Part shown: piece after piece, positions 50,284 through 64,000 of the stretch | Layout of the letters: every line of letters starts with the position of its first letter | Position numbering within the stretch: position 1 is the stretch's first letter | Source: Glossina fuscipes | Lineage: Eukaryota; Arthropoda; Insecta; Diptera; Glossinidae | DNA: 64,000 nt | NCBI RefSeq assembly: GCF_014805625.2 | Contig: NW_023998415.1 | Coordinates: forward strand, 25,960,730-26,024,729 | Direction of reading: 5' to 3' | The notes under the pieces: model-generated | Told to the model about the DNA's origin: nothing | What the model saw: only the letters and a program-made list of their open reading frames with translations | Databases searched by the model: none | Position numbers and translations under genes: made by a program

Positions 50284-51160
50284 AGAATAAAAATTGATGA
50301 GCGTGTCATTTTCATAAATTGAACGTTCGATTCAATTAAAATGTTAACAGAAACCAATAAATAAACAAACAAAAATTATGTTTAATGCCAAGAAAAAATA
50401 AAAAAAAAGAAAAATTAAAGTCATGTACGAAAGTTAAATTCACCTTACAGCAAATCTTTGATACCCGTCACCTTAAGCCAGTACATTAGAATTGCGAAAT
50501 ATTTTATCAAATGTGGTCTTGTTAGCCAATCGACCCGGACGACTTGTATCGTGACTGATCGTTTAACGGACTCTAAGGAATATTTGTAGCAGATTTTCAA
50601 TAAACACATTCGATGGACTTTCTAAGTCATAACTTTTTTTTTTTGTCCACGCATTGCACTCGTTTGTAAGCGCATTGCACGCGTAATCGTCAGCTCATTT
50701 TGTATATGCCGGATCTTAACAATTTTTCCGAAAACAGTCGACGAATGGACGGGTAAACAAATCGTGATCCAGAATATATAAGGTTTATGCGATCCTTAAT
50801 GCGTATGCCACTATGTAGTACGAATGAAAAAAACCAGTCCGGCATACCCCCTCCTTCAGTGGTGGGTATAAAAATTAAAAAATTGTGCATTGAAAATGTC
50901 ATGCACGCTGCGAGGCTTTTGTTTCTCTATTTCTTAAAATTTCAGCTACTTGTACGACCGCGCTAAACATCAATATGTAAATATGTTAAACAAGCTGTTG
51001 TGTCTCTACATACGTAACTATATGTTTGCCTTTAAATGTCTGAGGCACGTACACCGGCTGCATAACTTTATACTTTATGCTTTAAAGTTAAAATATAAAA
51101 ACATTTTAATCATTTCAACAGCCTCCATACATATCACCGCAGTCATGATTGTGTTTGAAG

Positions 51161-51187
51161 CAAAAAAAAAAAAAAAAAAAAAAAAAA
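51161..51187. repeat. Poly-A run
   Basis: About 26 consecutive A. Confidence 0.85.
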
Positions 51188-52246
51188 TATTATATAAAAA
51201 ATGTATTAAAAAAATAATAATAATAAACAAAATATTATTGGTTTATTAATATTGCTAGTAAATTATAGCTCATAAATCTATCATTAAATGCCATAAAGAA
51301 GTTGAGAAAATGAAACAACAACAACAATGCAAAGATATAAAATAGTTATATTCTTTTCCATGTACTTTGGCATCATTCAGTTTTTACCAAGACGCACGAA
51401 TGAATGAATGAATTCATTTCACTTTCATTGAATTTGTTAATCGACCAAGAAAGTGTAGTTAGGGGAAAATTCATCAAAATTTATTCTGTCGCTACGACAT
51501 TCTGACGAGTGGACTTGCATGCTTTTGCTATAATTATAAACGATTTCCACATGATCGCGCGGACATTAAACACTTGTTTGGCCGCTAAAACCTGAGCCTA
51601 AAGCGAACTATCATCAGATTTAAGCGAGAAAATATGCATGATATTCAATCATACCTTACCTTAAGCGCCATTATAAGTGAAACACCTTGACTATAGGGCT
51701 ATGAAAGCTACGCAAACCTATATTTGCTTCCTCTCAAGTCAATGCGAAATAAAACTAATCGGCTGTAGATGCGGTATCGTTCCATTCTGTCTTCTATATG
51801 ATGAGTTGATGCCTCACTTGGCCTCAAGAAATACTATAATGCATGGTGGCTTGTGAGCATAAACTTAGAGTAATTTTCTTCAACACACTTTTTACACATG
51901 CTTATAGACTTTTTAAGATTTTGAAAAAATAATTTTAAATTAGTTTTTAGCAACAAAGTGGCAGCACAGCGGATGCCTTAGAAAAAATAACACTTATTAC
52001 TATATTGAAAGGAAAATCTAAAAAAAAAATTCTACAAAAATATATATTATATTGAAAATAAAAAAATTTTAAAAGTCGGTCAAGGTCAACCATTAAATAT
52101 CCTACATCATTACATGTCGTTCATTTATTTTTTTGATAACACACCAAACAATACACCAAAGTAAAGAATTGATTTTATTCCAATGTATACTCATCACATA
52201 ATTATTATTAAGAGCAAAATTGAAATTAAATTAATTTTGTTGGTAT

Positions 52247-52457
52247 TTAAAAAAATATTATTATTATTATTATTATCATTATTATTAATTTCGCCAGAGA
52301 AATAAATTCTAAGACTAAACTCTTAAAAGCACTAGCATCTAAGGCTATCGGCTTTTATTCAAAACTCTACCGCACTTGAGATTCGAACCCACGACCATTG
52401 ACTTGTTAGTCGAGATTCCTCGCCTTCGGCTGGATAATAATATAATTAAAAAAATAT
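52247..52457 (-). mobile_element. tRNA-derived SINE with 12-bp target duplication
   Basis: On the minus strand a pol III B-box-like sequence (gtgggttcgaatctc, around 52393-52379) follows a tRNA-like stretch with 'gccgaaggcgagg' near the expected A-box position. About 90 bases of unrelated body come next, then a (TAA)n tail at 52290-52259. The 12-base sequence ttaaaaaaatat occurs exactly on both sides (52247-52258 and 52446-52457), as expected for target-primed insertion. The tRNA part does not fold into a convincing functional tRNA. The parent tRNA is not identified, and the head may be slightly truncated. Confidence 0.6.
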
Positions 52458-54524
52458 ATAAGTGTTCATTTTATGACAGTTGACAGATGACAATGTCCAA
52501 CTACAGCCGTTACTTTAATCTTCTTTTATAACGAAATTGATATTTGAGAATACGAAATCTGATGCAAGGCGACAAAGACGGCAACAAGAAAACATATTAT
52601 TTTGTCCTACGACTCCGGTCCGGTTCGATCGCAATAAGCTATATTCATCTTAAAGGATCTATAAGCGGAATCTGTAAAGCCTTCTAAATGCCCAGTGCTT
52701 TTGTTAAGGCAAATTGTTTCTCTTCACTTTGAACGCTGCCGCAGCGATTCGATATATGAATAGAATTTAAACGAGCAATTCTCGCACAGGAGTGGAAGCA
52801 TGCGATGCAAAGAATTTCACGCATCTGAGCAGGAAAATTTTTGAAACCCAATGGAAAGCGTTTGAAATTTAGATAATTTAAATAAATTACGGTAACTTGC
52901 AAATATTTCAATTGCATTGAAATTATAAAGAAAAAAAACTTCAAATGTAGACAAAAAGACTAAAGTAAATTGTTTAGGTGTAGAAAAAGTTGTTAACAAT
53001 AAATTATACATGCGCATGTATGTAATTCTGTCCATTTTCCATTCAGTAGAATAAACTGAAAATATAAATAAATGGGGCGTTTTCGTAATTGTCTTGTGTT
53101 GATAATCTGTGATCATGTTACTCCTACAGGTCAACTGAAGACATCAATTATGCATAAACACACACTCCAATTATTCACACAAAAATCATACAAGTGCATT
53201 TATGTGTTAAATATTTTTTTATAACCAACAAAGGGGTAAGACTGTATTTGTATTAAATTTGTTCTTTCATTTGTAACAGCCAGATAAACGCATCACAGAT
53301 ACCGTACCGAGTACCGTTAAACGATAACCGTCCGAACTAAATAGAACAAAAAGTCAATCAGAACAGTCAGAGGAAATTTCGACTTCAAATATCTTCTCTA
53401 ACCCCACTTCAGATAGTTGCAAGGTCATTACCATAGAACTAATCATTTATTCCTTTTTCCTAAATTACGGAATTTACGTTACACATCTTTCGTAATCTAA
53501 ACCTATAGGTCCAGATTATAAAAATCTACTTAATTACGTCCAAGTGTTAAATTCAAAAATCGATTAAATTGTACTAAGCGTTCACGCAGACCCACAGTGC
53601 AGCCAAAACGATTTATGTGTAAATAAAGTTGAGTGTGTAACCATGTGGCCTCGTGTGTGCAGTTCCCAAAAATTACCTATAAAATATTGCCAAATCGTCT
53701 AATAGTATGGTTAGAAATGTACCAGAATTGGAATGAACGCGATACGATATACGAGGCGATGCGTATATCAAATTAATCAAATACGTTATACCAATTGATA
53801 TAAATTAAAGGTATTGGCCAAAGCTAATTCTTACACGTAGACTGAAGTTAAGAGTTACGCTTGAGGATCAGTGTAAAGTTACTCTGATGCTGTTTATTGG
53901 AAAAACTTTAGTGTCTTCCCTTCTCCATCCATTGGATGCGATCTTATTGAGAATCAAGTCAAGAGATCGAACTATATGCACTAAAAAAGTGACTATGAAA
54001 ATTGTTGGGTATCTAAAAACCGACTTAACGTGAAAGCATAGCGTTATTGGTTTTTGCTTTTCTCTGCCTTTTTTTTTTTTTTTTTCCTTTTTTATCCAAA
54101 CAACTTTAAGAAATATTGATATCACAAGAGAATTGACCTTTTTTTGTAAAAAGTTGAACAAAATCGTTATGTTGTTGTACAAGTTACATAAATATATATG
54201 AGCATATGTGTGCGTGTGCATTTCATGTGTGAGGGTATAATGGTTAAACTTTTATGTTTACATACACAACCCACATACTGAAAATGTTTATTTCATTAGT
54301 TTGGCGAATGATGATGATTACACTGTAGTCGTTTTAAAAATTACTTAGTTTAATAATAAACATTTATTTAAAACGTTTAAGACAAAAGCAGAGGTGGGAA
54401 GGAATCTTTTTTCTGTTTTATTTTTTTGTTTTTTTTTTTGTTTTTTTTGTGTATAGGAAGACACAAGTGCAAAATATTGCTTAATGTCAATGTTTACCTT
54501 TGAAGCGACTTCTCAATGCATAAT

Positions 54525-54557
<33 letters not shown>
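54525..54557. repeat. AAT trinucleotide repeat
   Basis: About 11 aat units; they give a false polyasparagine run in a frame that has no other support. Confidence 0.85.
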
Positions 54558-54559
<2 letters not shown>

Positions 54560-55304
54560 AAATACAATCAACCTAAACCAAGTTATGTTCGATTTAATGA
54601 CTTTATTTACTCTTTATACCCTACATAAATTTTTGTGGACCTTCAAGCATCGAGTTGCAAGTACTTGCACAAGTTCCGTGTCTCTCCATGCGATTGCCAG
54701 CCACCTTACTATGCTGTACAACATTGACTTGAATACTTATCAGATTATTCAGCTTAAGCTGAACATGGACTTTAAAAAATTCCAATAGAACTGATGCGGC
54801 AAAGCATTGTAGGGTATTCAATACAGCAAATATATAACTTCAAGCGGAATTCCCTTTTCTTGCTTATATTGTTGTTGTATTTTTTTGCTTTTCAATGTAC
54901 GATTTTACTTGGTTTAAAGAACGTAACTAATGGTATGGCTGTAATAGGCTCTCTGTCTATTTAATATTCCTTGTTTTTAGTAAATATAAAGATGTTCGAA
55001 AGTAACTTCAGCACACTACCCACGCTAGGATACCATTCACAATCTGTGCATGCTGGACAAATATTGATGAGTTAAGCATATATGTACATATGTAAAAGTG
55101 TATGTATAGAAAAGCATAAGCTTTGTTTTTGTTGTTGTTGTTGTTGTTGTCTTTTTTTGTTCTCTTTTTGTTAAACGAATTTAGTTTAAAGCGTAACCTT
55201 TAAGAGAAATATTATAATGAAGTCATCAGATTAGGCTCTGCCTACATTACTTTTTTGTAATTTAACTTAAGCTTGATAATATTTCCAAATGGAGATTTAT
55301 TCAT

Positions 55305-55460
55305 TTATTTATACCCACCATCGAACAAATATGGGGTATACTAAATTTGTCCTCTTGTTTGGAATATCCTGAAAATAAATTTAGGACGAGATACCTAATC
55401 AAGATAATTCTGTTCGTCTGTTTGTCTCATTATTCGTCGTCTGTATACAGTAGCGAACAT
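55305..55460 (+). repeat. Fragment of a gtctg-type dispersed repeat
   Basis: Begins 'atacccaccatcgaacaaat', then 'atggggtatactaaatttgt', followed by 'ctgttcgtctgtttgtctca'. This is the typical start of the same class of element as the copy at 29990, strongly diverged. Confidence 0.4.
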
Positions 55461-56304
55461 AAATTACAATCAAATTACAATGGTCAGCTTGGAATGAGTC
55501 TGTTCGCCCATCTTTATTAATGAGTCCATCTTTAATCAATTATTCGGCCATTTTGATAAGAAAGATATGTTACAAGTTGACTCTTTCTTTGAAGTAATAT
55601 CAATCTTGTCTATAATCTATATATCGAGATCATGTGAAAAATTTGTAGCGAAAATTTAGTAAATTGGTTGCTCTATGCTATGAAGTTATCTCTAATCGTT
55701 TTATACGTAAAAAAAAAAAACAAAAATAAAAAGTTGCTGCCGAAAACGATTAAAGTCCTGATTTAATCAACCTCCCCACTGATTGGGTTAATGAATGCAA
55801 AAATAATTCAACAATCAACGCGATCGTAACGTTATCTCTCCATAAAGAGAACGTTATCGCTGTAAGAAAATTTTACTCTCATCATCAAATGAATTTTGAG
55901 AACATAAACTTTATGCTTTGAAGTTATGTATTGTGCAATTTATAGATTGATTTTTTTCTGCTTTTTCTATGACCAAAGGTCTAGGATGTGACCGCAGTCT
56001 GGGAAATGTGCATGCCTGATTGCTAAGCATTATGCCTTTACTTATCGAACATTCACTATAACCGCGATCATATGTCAATCGCCATTAGAGTATGGTCTAC
56101 CGCGCAGGACAGATTCGGTACGCCCATTTAATAGTCCTATATCTTATCAATCACGATATGCGCTAAACCTTGAACTATATTATAAAATAGATTAACTTTT
56201 TTTAGCATTCGTTCCCATTACAAAGCAACATAGAGTTATACGCCAATTCAAACCACATTCATATCGCGTAAAGAAAGTGTAAAAATTCTTTTCACTTAAT
56301 TAGC

Positions 56305-56326
56305 AAAAAAAAAAAAAAAAAAAAAA
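56305..56326. repeat. Poly-A run
   Basis: About 22 consecutive A. Confidence 0.85.
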
Positions 56327-59300
56327 CTTCATGAAAGACAGCCAAAAATATTTGGCTGTAATGTAAAATGTATGTATATATGTGATAGAGTTTATGCTTG
56401 CGTGCAAATAAAAATATTGTAGAACAACAGCAAACATAAAACGATAAAGCAACAACTCAATGGGTGGCAGTTTTAACATTAGAAAAAAATTTTATATATT
56501 AAATCAACGTTGAATGCGACGGTAAAAAGGACATCGATAGCAAACAAGCAGCAATTAAATTGTTTAGCACGCGACGAAATGCAAAATTATATACGTTCAG
56601 ATTGAAAAGTGTGAGTGTTTTATTCGCCTTATATTGCATACTTTTTGAAGGGATTCAATAAAAGTCTTTCAAAAGTTCCCAAACTTTTCAGCCGGGTTCA
56701 AAAACCAGGCTTCGCGATAACATGCAACGCAAGCTATTTATCTTTACTGTGCAATTGAACGCAGTAAAGGGCAAGAAAGAGCGAACATTTTTAATACATG
56801 TTGACTATCTATCTATCTTAGTTTTAAATCGAAAGCAAACCGGATTCGATATTGCTTTCCCGAATGCCCGATGCACACTTTTAAATACTTCCAAAGAAAT
56901 TGTAAAAGATACGCCTGTAAGTGACCTCTCCATGACTATAAAATATATTAAGGATATATATAGCTAAAGGAAAAAAAACTGATCCAGAGATATATTGAAT
57001 GTTGTTTATTAGTGTTGAAAAGAGGGCGTTTGCATCTAGCCGAAGCTTAGCAATTTTGAAGACTTTTCGAATTCGAATTAATGCTACACTTTATTTACTA
57101 TGATGGCTTGTAACCACTGCACAGGTACTAGTGTAATAAAACTTTTTACATGCAAAGCACTTTGCTACTTTTTACTGAAAACCTTTTCTTGAGGCGCATT
57201 CCATGTAATCGCAAATTGAACTTAAACTTGGTTTTGGCGGTGAATGTAAATGAGACAAGAGAAGAAGTACTTCATTGTCTCAGAGCGCATCTCGGACACC
57301 CATCGCAATAATTTCTTTGCAAGCGGATCTTATACGCCAAGCCAGACTCATATATGCATATCTTGTTTTCTTCTCATTGTTGCAAGAAAAAGTTAATCTC
57401 TCCGAAAGTCGCCGGGAAATGACTTCATGTAACTTAGAAATTAGTCCGCATAGGGCATAAAACATCTGTTAAATTATTTATGGAAAATTTTCATTTTTGC
57501 TTACCATCTCAAAATTTATTGATAAATTCAAATTCAGAGAGAGAAAGACAATTGACAAGCACAGGTAAATATTTTGAGTCTCGTATTTAATTTGCGGCTA
57601 GCGCGTTACAAGCGGAACGACAAAGTTAGTGTGCTGCCCACGTTTCGGAAAACTACTACTTCAACTAGGTCTTAAATAAACTCAAGCACTTGCTGACGAC
57701 GCGTTGTTCTAATAACGCCAACAACAGCGGCGACGACAGTCAACAGCCACGTCTTTAATTTTGTGACCAAAGGAGATTGAAAACTGGAAAAAAAAGAAGA
57801 AAACCAGTTCATAAATAAACACAAGTTTTAGATATGAAATGATAAGCGGCATGCTAAACAAACAACTTCATGTATAAATAGATATGTCAGTGTATACATT
57901 TTCGCTTACTTAGTATACGTTTTTCGTTCCACCATAAATGACTCCATGTATTAACAGTAGAACCATCCAGTAAACGACAACTTTCCAACGAACTGACCAG
58001 AAATCTTCTTACGCATATCGAATCACATTTTTTTTTTTTTTTTTATCCTAAAAACTTATATTATAATTACCTATCGATTTACGTTGAGTTGTTAGTGTCA
58101 TTTGTCGTCGTTTATAATGCAATAATGATAGCTCAATGCAAGCTAGCAAGTCGGACAAGCAAACGGTTCCTCTTTTTTCAAATTTAAGAAGCAATTAAGT
58201 TTTACAGCCAGATAATGCCACCTTAGTAAACATTTTATGACTGATGATAAATGAGAAAATCGCAAACGTATCATCTACAATGCATCCAATGCCATTCTTA
58301 ATGCATATAAATATAATGCATATAAATAAATAATTTTAAATCCCGCCCATAGTTGCATGCCTAATTTGATAGGGACCTAAAAGTTGGTACCGCTAATAAA
58401 TATTCTAATTAATTATTTTTCCCGCAATGAAAACTAAGGCTCGAATATCAGAATTTGTCAACGTGAGATAGAGGTAAAATATTTTCTATAGGTTATGCAA
58501 TAAAGAGAAATTCATATTCGCTCCTAAAACTAAGCAATAAAATCTTCAACTTTTATGCCTTAGAGTAAGCAATAGTGTTTTTTTCCGTTATTAGTCTGTT
58601 TATTTAGATTTCACTGTATAGAAGATATTATTCCACCGGTTTGTAATCATCGGATGCAAACTAAACGTATAGGTTGTACAAGTATTTAAGGATGGATCCC
58701 TCTTTAGCAGGTATAAATTATACAAAATGCAAATTTAATTATCACAATTTTACACTGAAATTAAAAACTACGCTAGACAAGATAATGCTTGGACCGTAGC
58801 GATACGACTTGTACTGTTAAGCATTCTTTTTAAAGATTTTCATTTATTGAGTCTACGCATAACTTCTCGAAGAAATCAATCGAAAAAGAGGGAGTGAAAA
58901 GAGATCTTCGAAATAAGAGAAGTTTCATCATATTTCAAATTATTGTAATAAATGCATTTACTAGGATAAGACATTTTAAGCAGTGCCTGCTCGTTTAATT
59001 CAAAAACCATAGAGAGTAAGGAGAAAGGCATTGAACAGAATGAAGCATATTTGATTAATAAAAGTTGTTTTTGTTTTTCTTTATTTTGAGTTTCAAATGT
59101 GCGTAGACCCAATAGATATAAAGAGCACTTTAAAACAACCAATTTGCTGTCAACAGGAGATTTTAGCTTGCAGTACGATGCAAATGGCAATATCTGGATA
59201 CAGGTTACAAGTTTGTAAATTTCTTTGAGTTGTTTAAGAGTTTGTGTTTTACTTTCAAGTAACAAGTGACTCCCATTAATGTTAATTTTATAAATGAATT

Positions 59301-60453
59301 TTTATACTCGTACAATCGCTAATAATAAGACAAGTAGTATCGGGCGATTTTGTGCATAGAGGAAAACAGCATTATTATCAACTTTATAGGTTATTTACTT
59401 GCATTCTTATAAGCAACTAATGCACAATTAATGCAACAGTGAAAGGCCTTTAATAAGTCTTCCTGTTTTTTTTTTTTTTTTTTTCTTAATAAGTATTACT
59501 TGCATTTAAATTTTCGCTTAAGGAGAGGGAGGGTACATATCTAACTTCTTTTTTCCTTACCGTCCTCCTCTTTAAAAAGACCAAAAAAAAAAAAAAAAAA
59601 TCTATTATTTATTTTGGTTGCATTTACTCTTGAGGTTTATTTCCTTGGGATATTTGCGCTGAAATCATAAACCACAATATTATCTCCATCAAATAAAAGC
59701 AGTTGCAGGTGCTGCAGAATGGTCGCAAAGGAAAAAAAAAAAATAAATAATATATAAAAAAAAAAAAATAAAAAAATGGGAAGAAAAATTTGAAATAGAA
59801 AACTTATAAAAGACAATCGCTAAAAACACCAGCGGTGGTCTGTTACGAAGCATTGTGTATTGTTGCAAAGAATGCCAACAGACAAGTAACAATTGTATAA
59901 GAAAAATATTGGTTTAGCAAAATATATATTAAGAAATTATTATTAGAGTAAATAGGAATGGAAAGAAAACAAAAAGCAAACAAACAAAACAAAAAAATAA
60001 AAAAAAGAAACAGTTATGAAGACGAATCCCGCATGTCCACTAACTTAGGCTTTCTTAACTGTAAGTATACGGAAAAGCACTATTCCAAAAACGTTTATAC
60101 CAAAATCACTCATTTCGATCTTCTAAATATCTTCACGTACTATTTTCTTAGATTGATGAACGCACATTTTATTTTGCATCAAGCGAATGAATTTGGTTTC
60201 TGTTCTCTAATGGACACGAAATGTACGAATCAATTTTTATGATTTTCGGAAATTCCGGACCGATATAATCAGATTGGAAATCAAATAGCTACATTAACTC
60301 TGACCTTCATAAAGATCAAGAATTAAATGAATGGTCGCTTAGTGTTACAAACGAAATGAAAAAATCAGCATAATTCGCTTTATTTTTTCTTGATTGGTAT
60401 AAAAAACTGAAAGAACAATAGAATAAAAGGCATAGTGCTTTTATTGTATATAG

Positions 60454-60456
<3 letters not shown>

Positions 60457-60499
<43 letters not shown>
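60457..60499. repeat. TA then TG compound microsatellite
   Basis: TA run directly followed by TG units, like the tract at 9126. Confidence 0.9.
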
Positions 60500-61794
60500 T
60501 TGTATGTGTAAATATATACATTTATATAATACAATGTTATATAGAGATAGGCAGATACAGATATTTTCTTTCAAATTACTGATTATTGTGTAATATGCGG
60601 CTATAAACATACGAATATAATAGTAATTCAGTTAAATAAGCAAGAATGGTATAACAGTAACTTTGAAAAGATTATACAATCTTGGTAAAAGAAGAAAATT
60701 GAGAAGGGTCTGTCTAAGTTCAATACATCGCTTAGTTACAAATGCCTAATAGAATCCAGCAAATAGCAAGTAACCTCACGTACACCAAGCTTCGAAGTTA
60801 AATTCAAAACGTTTCAAATATTTCAACTATGCATATAGAATAAAACAAATCATCTTTCATACCTTGCTTCAATAACTTTCTCTTTGCTATCCATTCATAC
60901 GTTTCACTTTTTATTGAAGGATAGAAATAAAAGTTTCATTAGTTGAATTATTTTGTTGAAATCCGAAAAATTCGCACTAAACGATAGATTCATGAAATCA
61001 TCAGATTTTTGGGTCATGATGTCAGTTATATTCATGGGACTCACCTTGTCGCGAAGAAGCGAAGAAACTAACTGAACTGTTCAAAAAAATAATAAAAATG
61101 ATAAACAAATTTGACTTTCGTTACTTTCTAACGATTTATTACATGAATTAATAATTAAGCATTTATGCATATAAAGTCAATATGCAATAATATCGCTTAT
61201 GATTTACTTAAATTTAAAAAAAAATCCCACTTATATGATATTTTCTGTTGCTTGTGCCTTACAATTATAGAGATTTTCGTTGCATATTTCTGGGTGTAAA
61301 ACTACCGTATGCTGGAATAGCATTTCCTTCAACTGCCTATGGTATAAAGACAATTTGGGGCATTAATATTAAATGACTTTGACTTAAGAGTTTTTAAATT
61401 GTTTTTAACTTAAACATAAAAAACGAAAAGTAAATAAAAACTTTTTATTCACCGTACAATGAGGTTTTATTACGTACTATCTTCAATTATTAGTTCATTG
61501 CAGGCGCATTGTTAGCTGATCGGTCGGTCGGAAATTCTTTTTGGCCTTATATGTAGTGCTGGACGTAGAAATTATCTTAATGCAATAATTCTTATAGTTC
61601 ACAACTTTATGCATTGTATTGATTTTCGGCATCTTAATTACTTGATCACGTCTCTTTTCATATTCGATGGCTGATTGGCGCACAATAGACAACAGGCTTA
61701 TAGAAATCAACGGACGGATGGACAAGTTGATGAAAAAGAACAAATCATCTCAGAATCTTATATTGGCTTTCTGAATATGTAGACATCCAGAATG

Positions 61795-61848
61795 AGACAG
61801 ACAGACAGACAGACGGACACCCAGACAGACAGACACCCAGACAAAAAG
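61795..61848. repeat. CAGA tetranucleotide repeat
   Basis: agacagac units interrupted twice by 'ggacacc'/'acaccc', implying duplication of a compound block. Confidence 0.85.
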
Positions 61849-62695
61849 ACACATACTATGTTAATAAACACTAACTATACTCGGTGATAGCTATGTAAAA
61901 AAAAAAAATATGCCATTAAAGTATATCTACAAATATAGTAATTTACGGTTATATGTGCACATGTAATGACCACATATTCATTTGAATAATAAGTTTGAAT
62001 ATGTACAGCAAAAAACCATAATTTGTATTTAAACAATAAAAGAGAGACAAAAAAAAAAAGTCATTAAAATATTTATAAATGTTAACCATGTTAAAAACAA
62101 CCTTTAAGTCAAATAAGGCAAATGGATACCGTTCTAATATAACTCTTGGCGTATTAATCGCTAACATGCGGGCTAAAGTTCACATTTTGTAAATTATTAT
62201 CATTAAAGTTGATTTTATAAGCGAAACATTTATTTATAATAATTTGGCATTCGGTAGTCCCATACCCGCGTGTCATTCACATGCTAAGAATCCTTAAGAG
62301 CAGGCAGCAATTAGGTAGACTTTTAGATGACAATATGAAAATGATTTGTATATAATTTTATGAAGCATCGGAAAACTATTTCTTTTTGACAATAATGTAC
62401 ACAAATACCCGATTGAACAATAGCAAACTGAGTCGATTTGGTAATGCCCATTCGTCCATTTGCTTCAAAATCACAAAGTATAGAAAAAAGATGCTTCAGC
62501 GACCACGTAAGCATTAGTTAAATATGTTCACTTTTTTTCTTTTTTTTTTTTTACTATGACTACTCACTAGGGGGAAGGTCCCACATACGTGCAATGCCGT
62601 AATGGTAAGAAGCAAATGGGGAGAGAGAAGTAGGGAGAAGTATATCCCTTTACTAATTGACCGTAGCGTGACGAGCTAGACTCATTAGACTGCAG

Positions 62696-63040
62696 TCTAC
62701 TATGCTAGAAATTTAATCCTTACATGCAGTTTAATAATTGCGCTCCTTAATTAAATTCCTCTCTTCGGTTACTCATCATAGCTACGATCACACAACAAGC
62801 CTCATTATATAATAAGTATAATCTACCGCGCTAGGAATTTAATCCTTATATGCCAACTTAATAATCGCACTCCTTAACTACTTTCCTTACTATGGTCACT
62901 CACCATAGCTACGAGCACTCAGCAAGCCTGATTAGAGCATGGTCTACGGCGCTAGGAATTTAATCCTGGTAAGCCAACTTAATAATCGCACTCCTTAACT
63001 ACTTTCCTTACTATGTTCAATCACCATAGCTACAACCATT
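62696..63040. repeat. Tandem array of ~121-126-bp units, about 2.8 copies
   Basis: Units begin 'tctactatgctagaaattta' (62696), 'tctaccgcgctaggaattta' (62822) and 'tctacggcgctaggaattta' (62943). They share 'ataatcgcactccttaacta' and 'caccatagctacgagcactc'. Copies 2 and 3 are much closer to each other than to copy 1. Confidence 0.8.
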
Positions 63041-63959
63041 TCGGCAAAGAGGTATGCAATTACTTAAATTTTTCAAAAGTTTTATAAAGACCCTGTATAT
63101 ACATAATTTTTCTCAATAAAATTCGATAACTTTTTGGAAATTATTATTAGCTTACCTTGAAAAATGCAAAGAATTTTTATTGGGGTTAAGGATAAGTCGA
63201 AAAATTAAATGAATTAATTTTACACAATTATATCGTTCACAGTTCTAATCGATAATTTCTAAGAAATGTAACAATGGTTAAAAAAGGAGTCTCAGAGATC
63301 GCAAATGCAATTTCAGCAGAGGAATACCAATGAGTCAAGCAAAACATCTGACATTTGGCAAATCGAGTCGAATAGTCTCCCTAGGCTTAGGATAGTGAAT
63401 GATATGACATCGGAAAGTGTATACGTTAGGTGTGAATTTGATTTATATTTGTATTTGTATTTTTTATTTATTTATTTATTTTTTTTTTTTTTGTTTAATT
63501 ACGCCGACTTTATAACGATGTTAAGTTCTTTCAAAATGAATTTTATGGAATCTGTTCAGTTTTTTCAAGTTTACGTAGCATGCGATTAAGGTCTGCGTAA
63601 GCGCAGCCGGCAAGTTTTAAACATTAAATAATGATAGATTAAAAAATTTTGAGTTAAACTAACGTTAAATTAATTCATTAAGACGACGACGACGTTATTA
63701 TTATTTAACTGAATCATAAGATAATTATGGGTTTTTGTCAACAAATTGTCGTATCATTACTAAGGCTAATGTTGTATTTTACGAAAATCTTTGGATAATA
63801 CACTTCACTGCATACGAATAAACGTAAGATAGTTAATCGTATAATTAAGATGCTAACATAGCTTCAATTAAAACGAGTACGAGAGATTTATTAGATTATT
63901 TTGCTTTGCGAATGTGTCTGCTGTTAATGTTAATGAATTAATCATGTTACCATTTCAAG

Positions 63960-64000
<41 letters not shown>
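63960..64000. repeat. Poly-A run reaching the window edge
   Basis: At least 41 A; its true length is not visible. Confidence 0.9.

Larger units (their letters stand above)
18366..64000. other. Upstream intron/intergenic sequence with repeats, no firm gene
   Basis: About 45 kb of AT-rich DNA with frequent stops on both strands and many homopolymer runs. Apart from the candidate exon at 34165-34220, I find no multi-exon coding signal. Recognisable content is listed separately: repeat families, the Tc1-like relic, the SINE, tandem arrays, the assembly gap and microsatellites. Because the start codon of the KLF5-like gene is not found nearby, much of this stretch may be 5' intron of that gene rather than intergenic sequence. 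Confidence 0.5.

Noticed and set aside
52363..52432. A functional tRNA gene
   Set aside because: The B-box is good but the A-box is degenerate, the acceptor stem does not pair, and the tail and target duplication point to a SINE.

Overview
This window is AT-rich, intron-dominated animal DNA. It carries long homopolymer runs, TA, TG and trinucleotide microsatellites, many degenerate repeat copies and one 100-base N gap. The one gene I can identify has polyglutamine and polyhistidine tracts typical of fly transcription factors. The recurring 'GTCYGTCYGTC' repeat copies look like those of higher (schizophoran) flies. I infer a brachyceran, possibly tephritid, fly; the species is not determined.

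The identifiable gene is on the minus strand and matches the KLF5-type Krueppel-like factor, whose Drosophila member is dar1. Three coding exons are well supported: 18365-17669, 14248-13374 and 13293-12549. All have canonical GT/AG junctions and they join in one frame (phase 1, then phase 0, then phase 1), giving about 772 residues. The last exon contains a TPPSS-type degron, a PPPPY motif and the basic lead-in to the first zinc finger. It stops inside that finger, between its two cysteines. The rest of the zinc-finger domain is not visible and presumably lies beyond base 1, across an intron of at least 12.5 kb. The start codon lies upstream (higher coordinates). A 56-base exon at 34220-34165 fits the frame and is the best candidate for the preceding exon, but it is unproven.

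Layout: 1-12548 is intron with repeats. 12549-18365 holds the coding exons, with an 80-base intron and a 3.4-kb intron. 18366-64000 is read as 5' intron or upstream sequence, with no other convincing host gene.

The rest is mobile-element debris and simple repeats: a dispersed repeat family with six copies, a second family with three copies, a Tc1-like transposase relic (29.2-29.9 kb, minus), a tRNA-derived SINE with a 12-bp target duplication (52.26-52.45 kb), a three-copy 149-bp tandem array (38.9-39.4 kb), a ~121-bp tandem array (62.7-63.0 kb) and a possible type-B DNA polymerase relic (19.8 kb). I found no rRNA, functional tRNA or CRISPR array, and no clear new biological system. The most useful observations are the KLF5-type regulatory motifs, the candidate extra exons and the repeat families.
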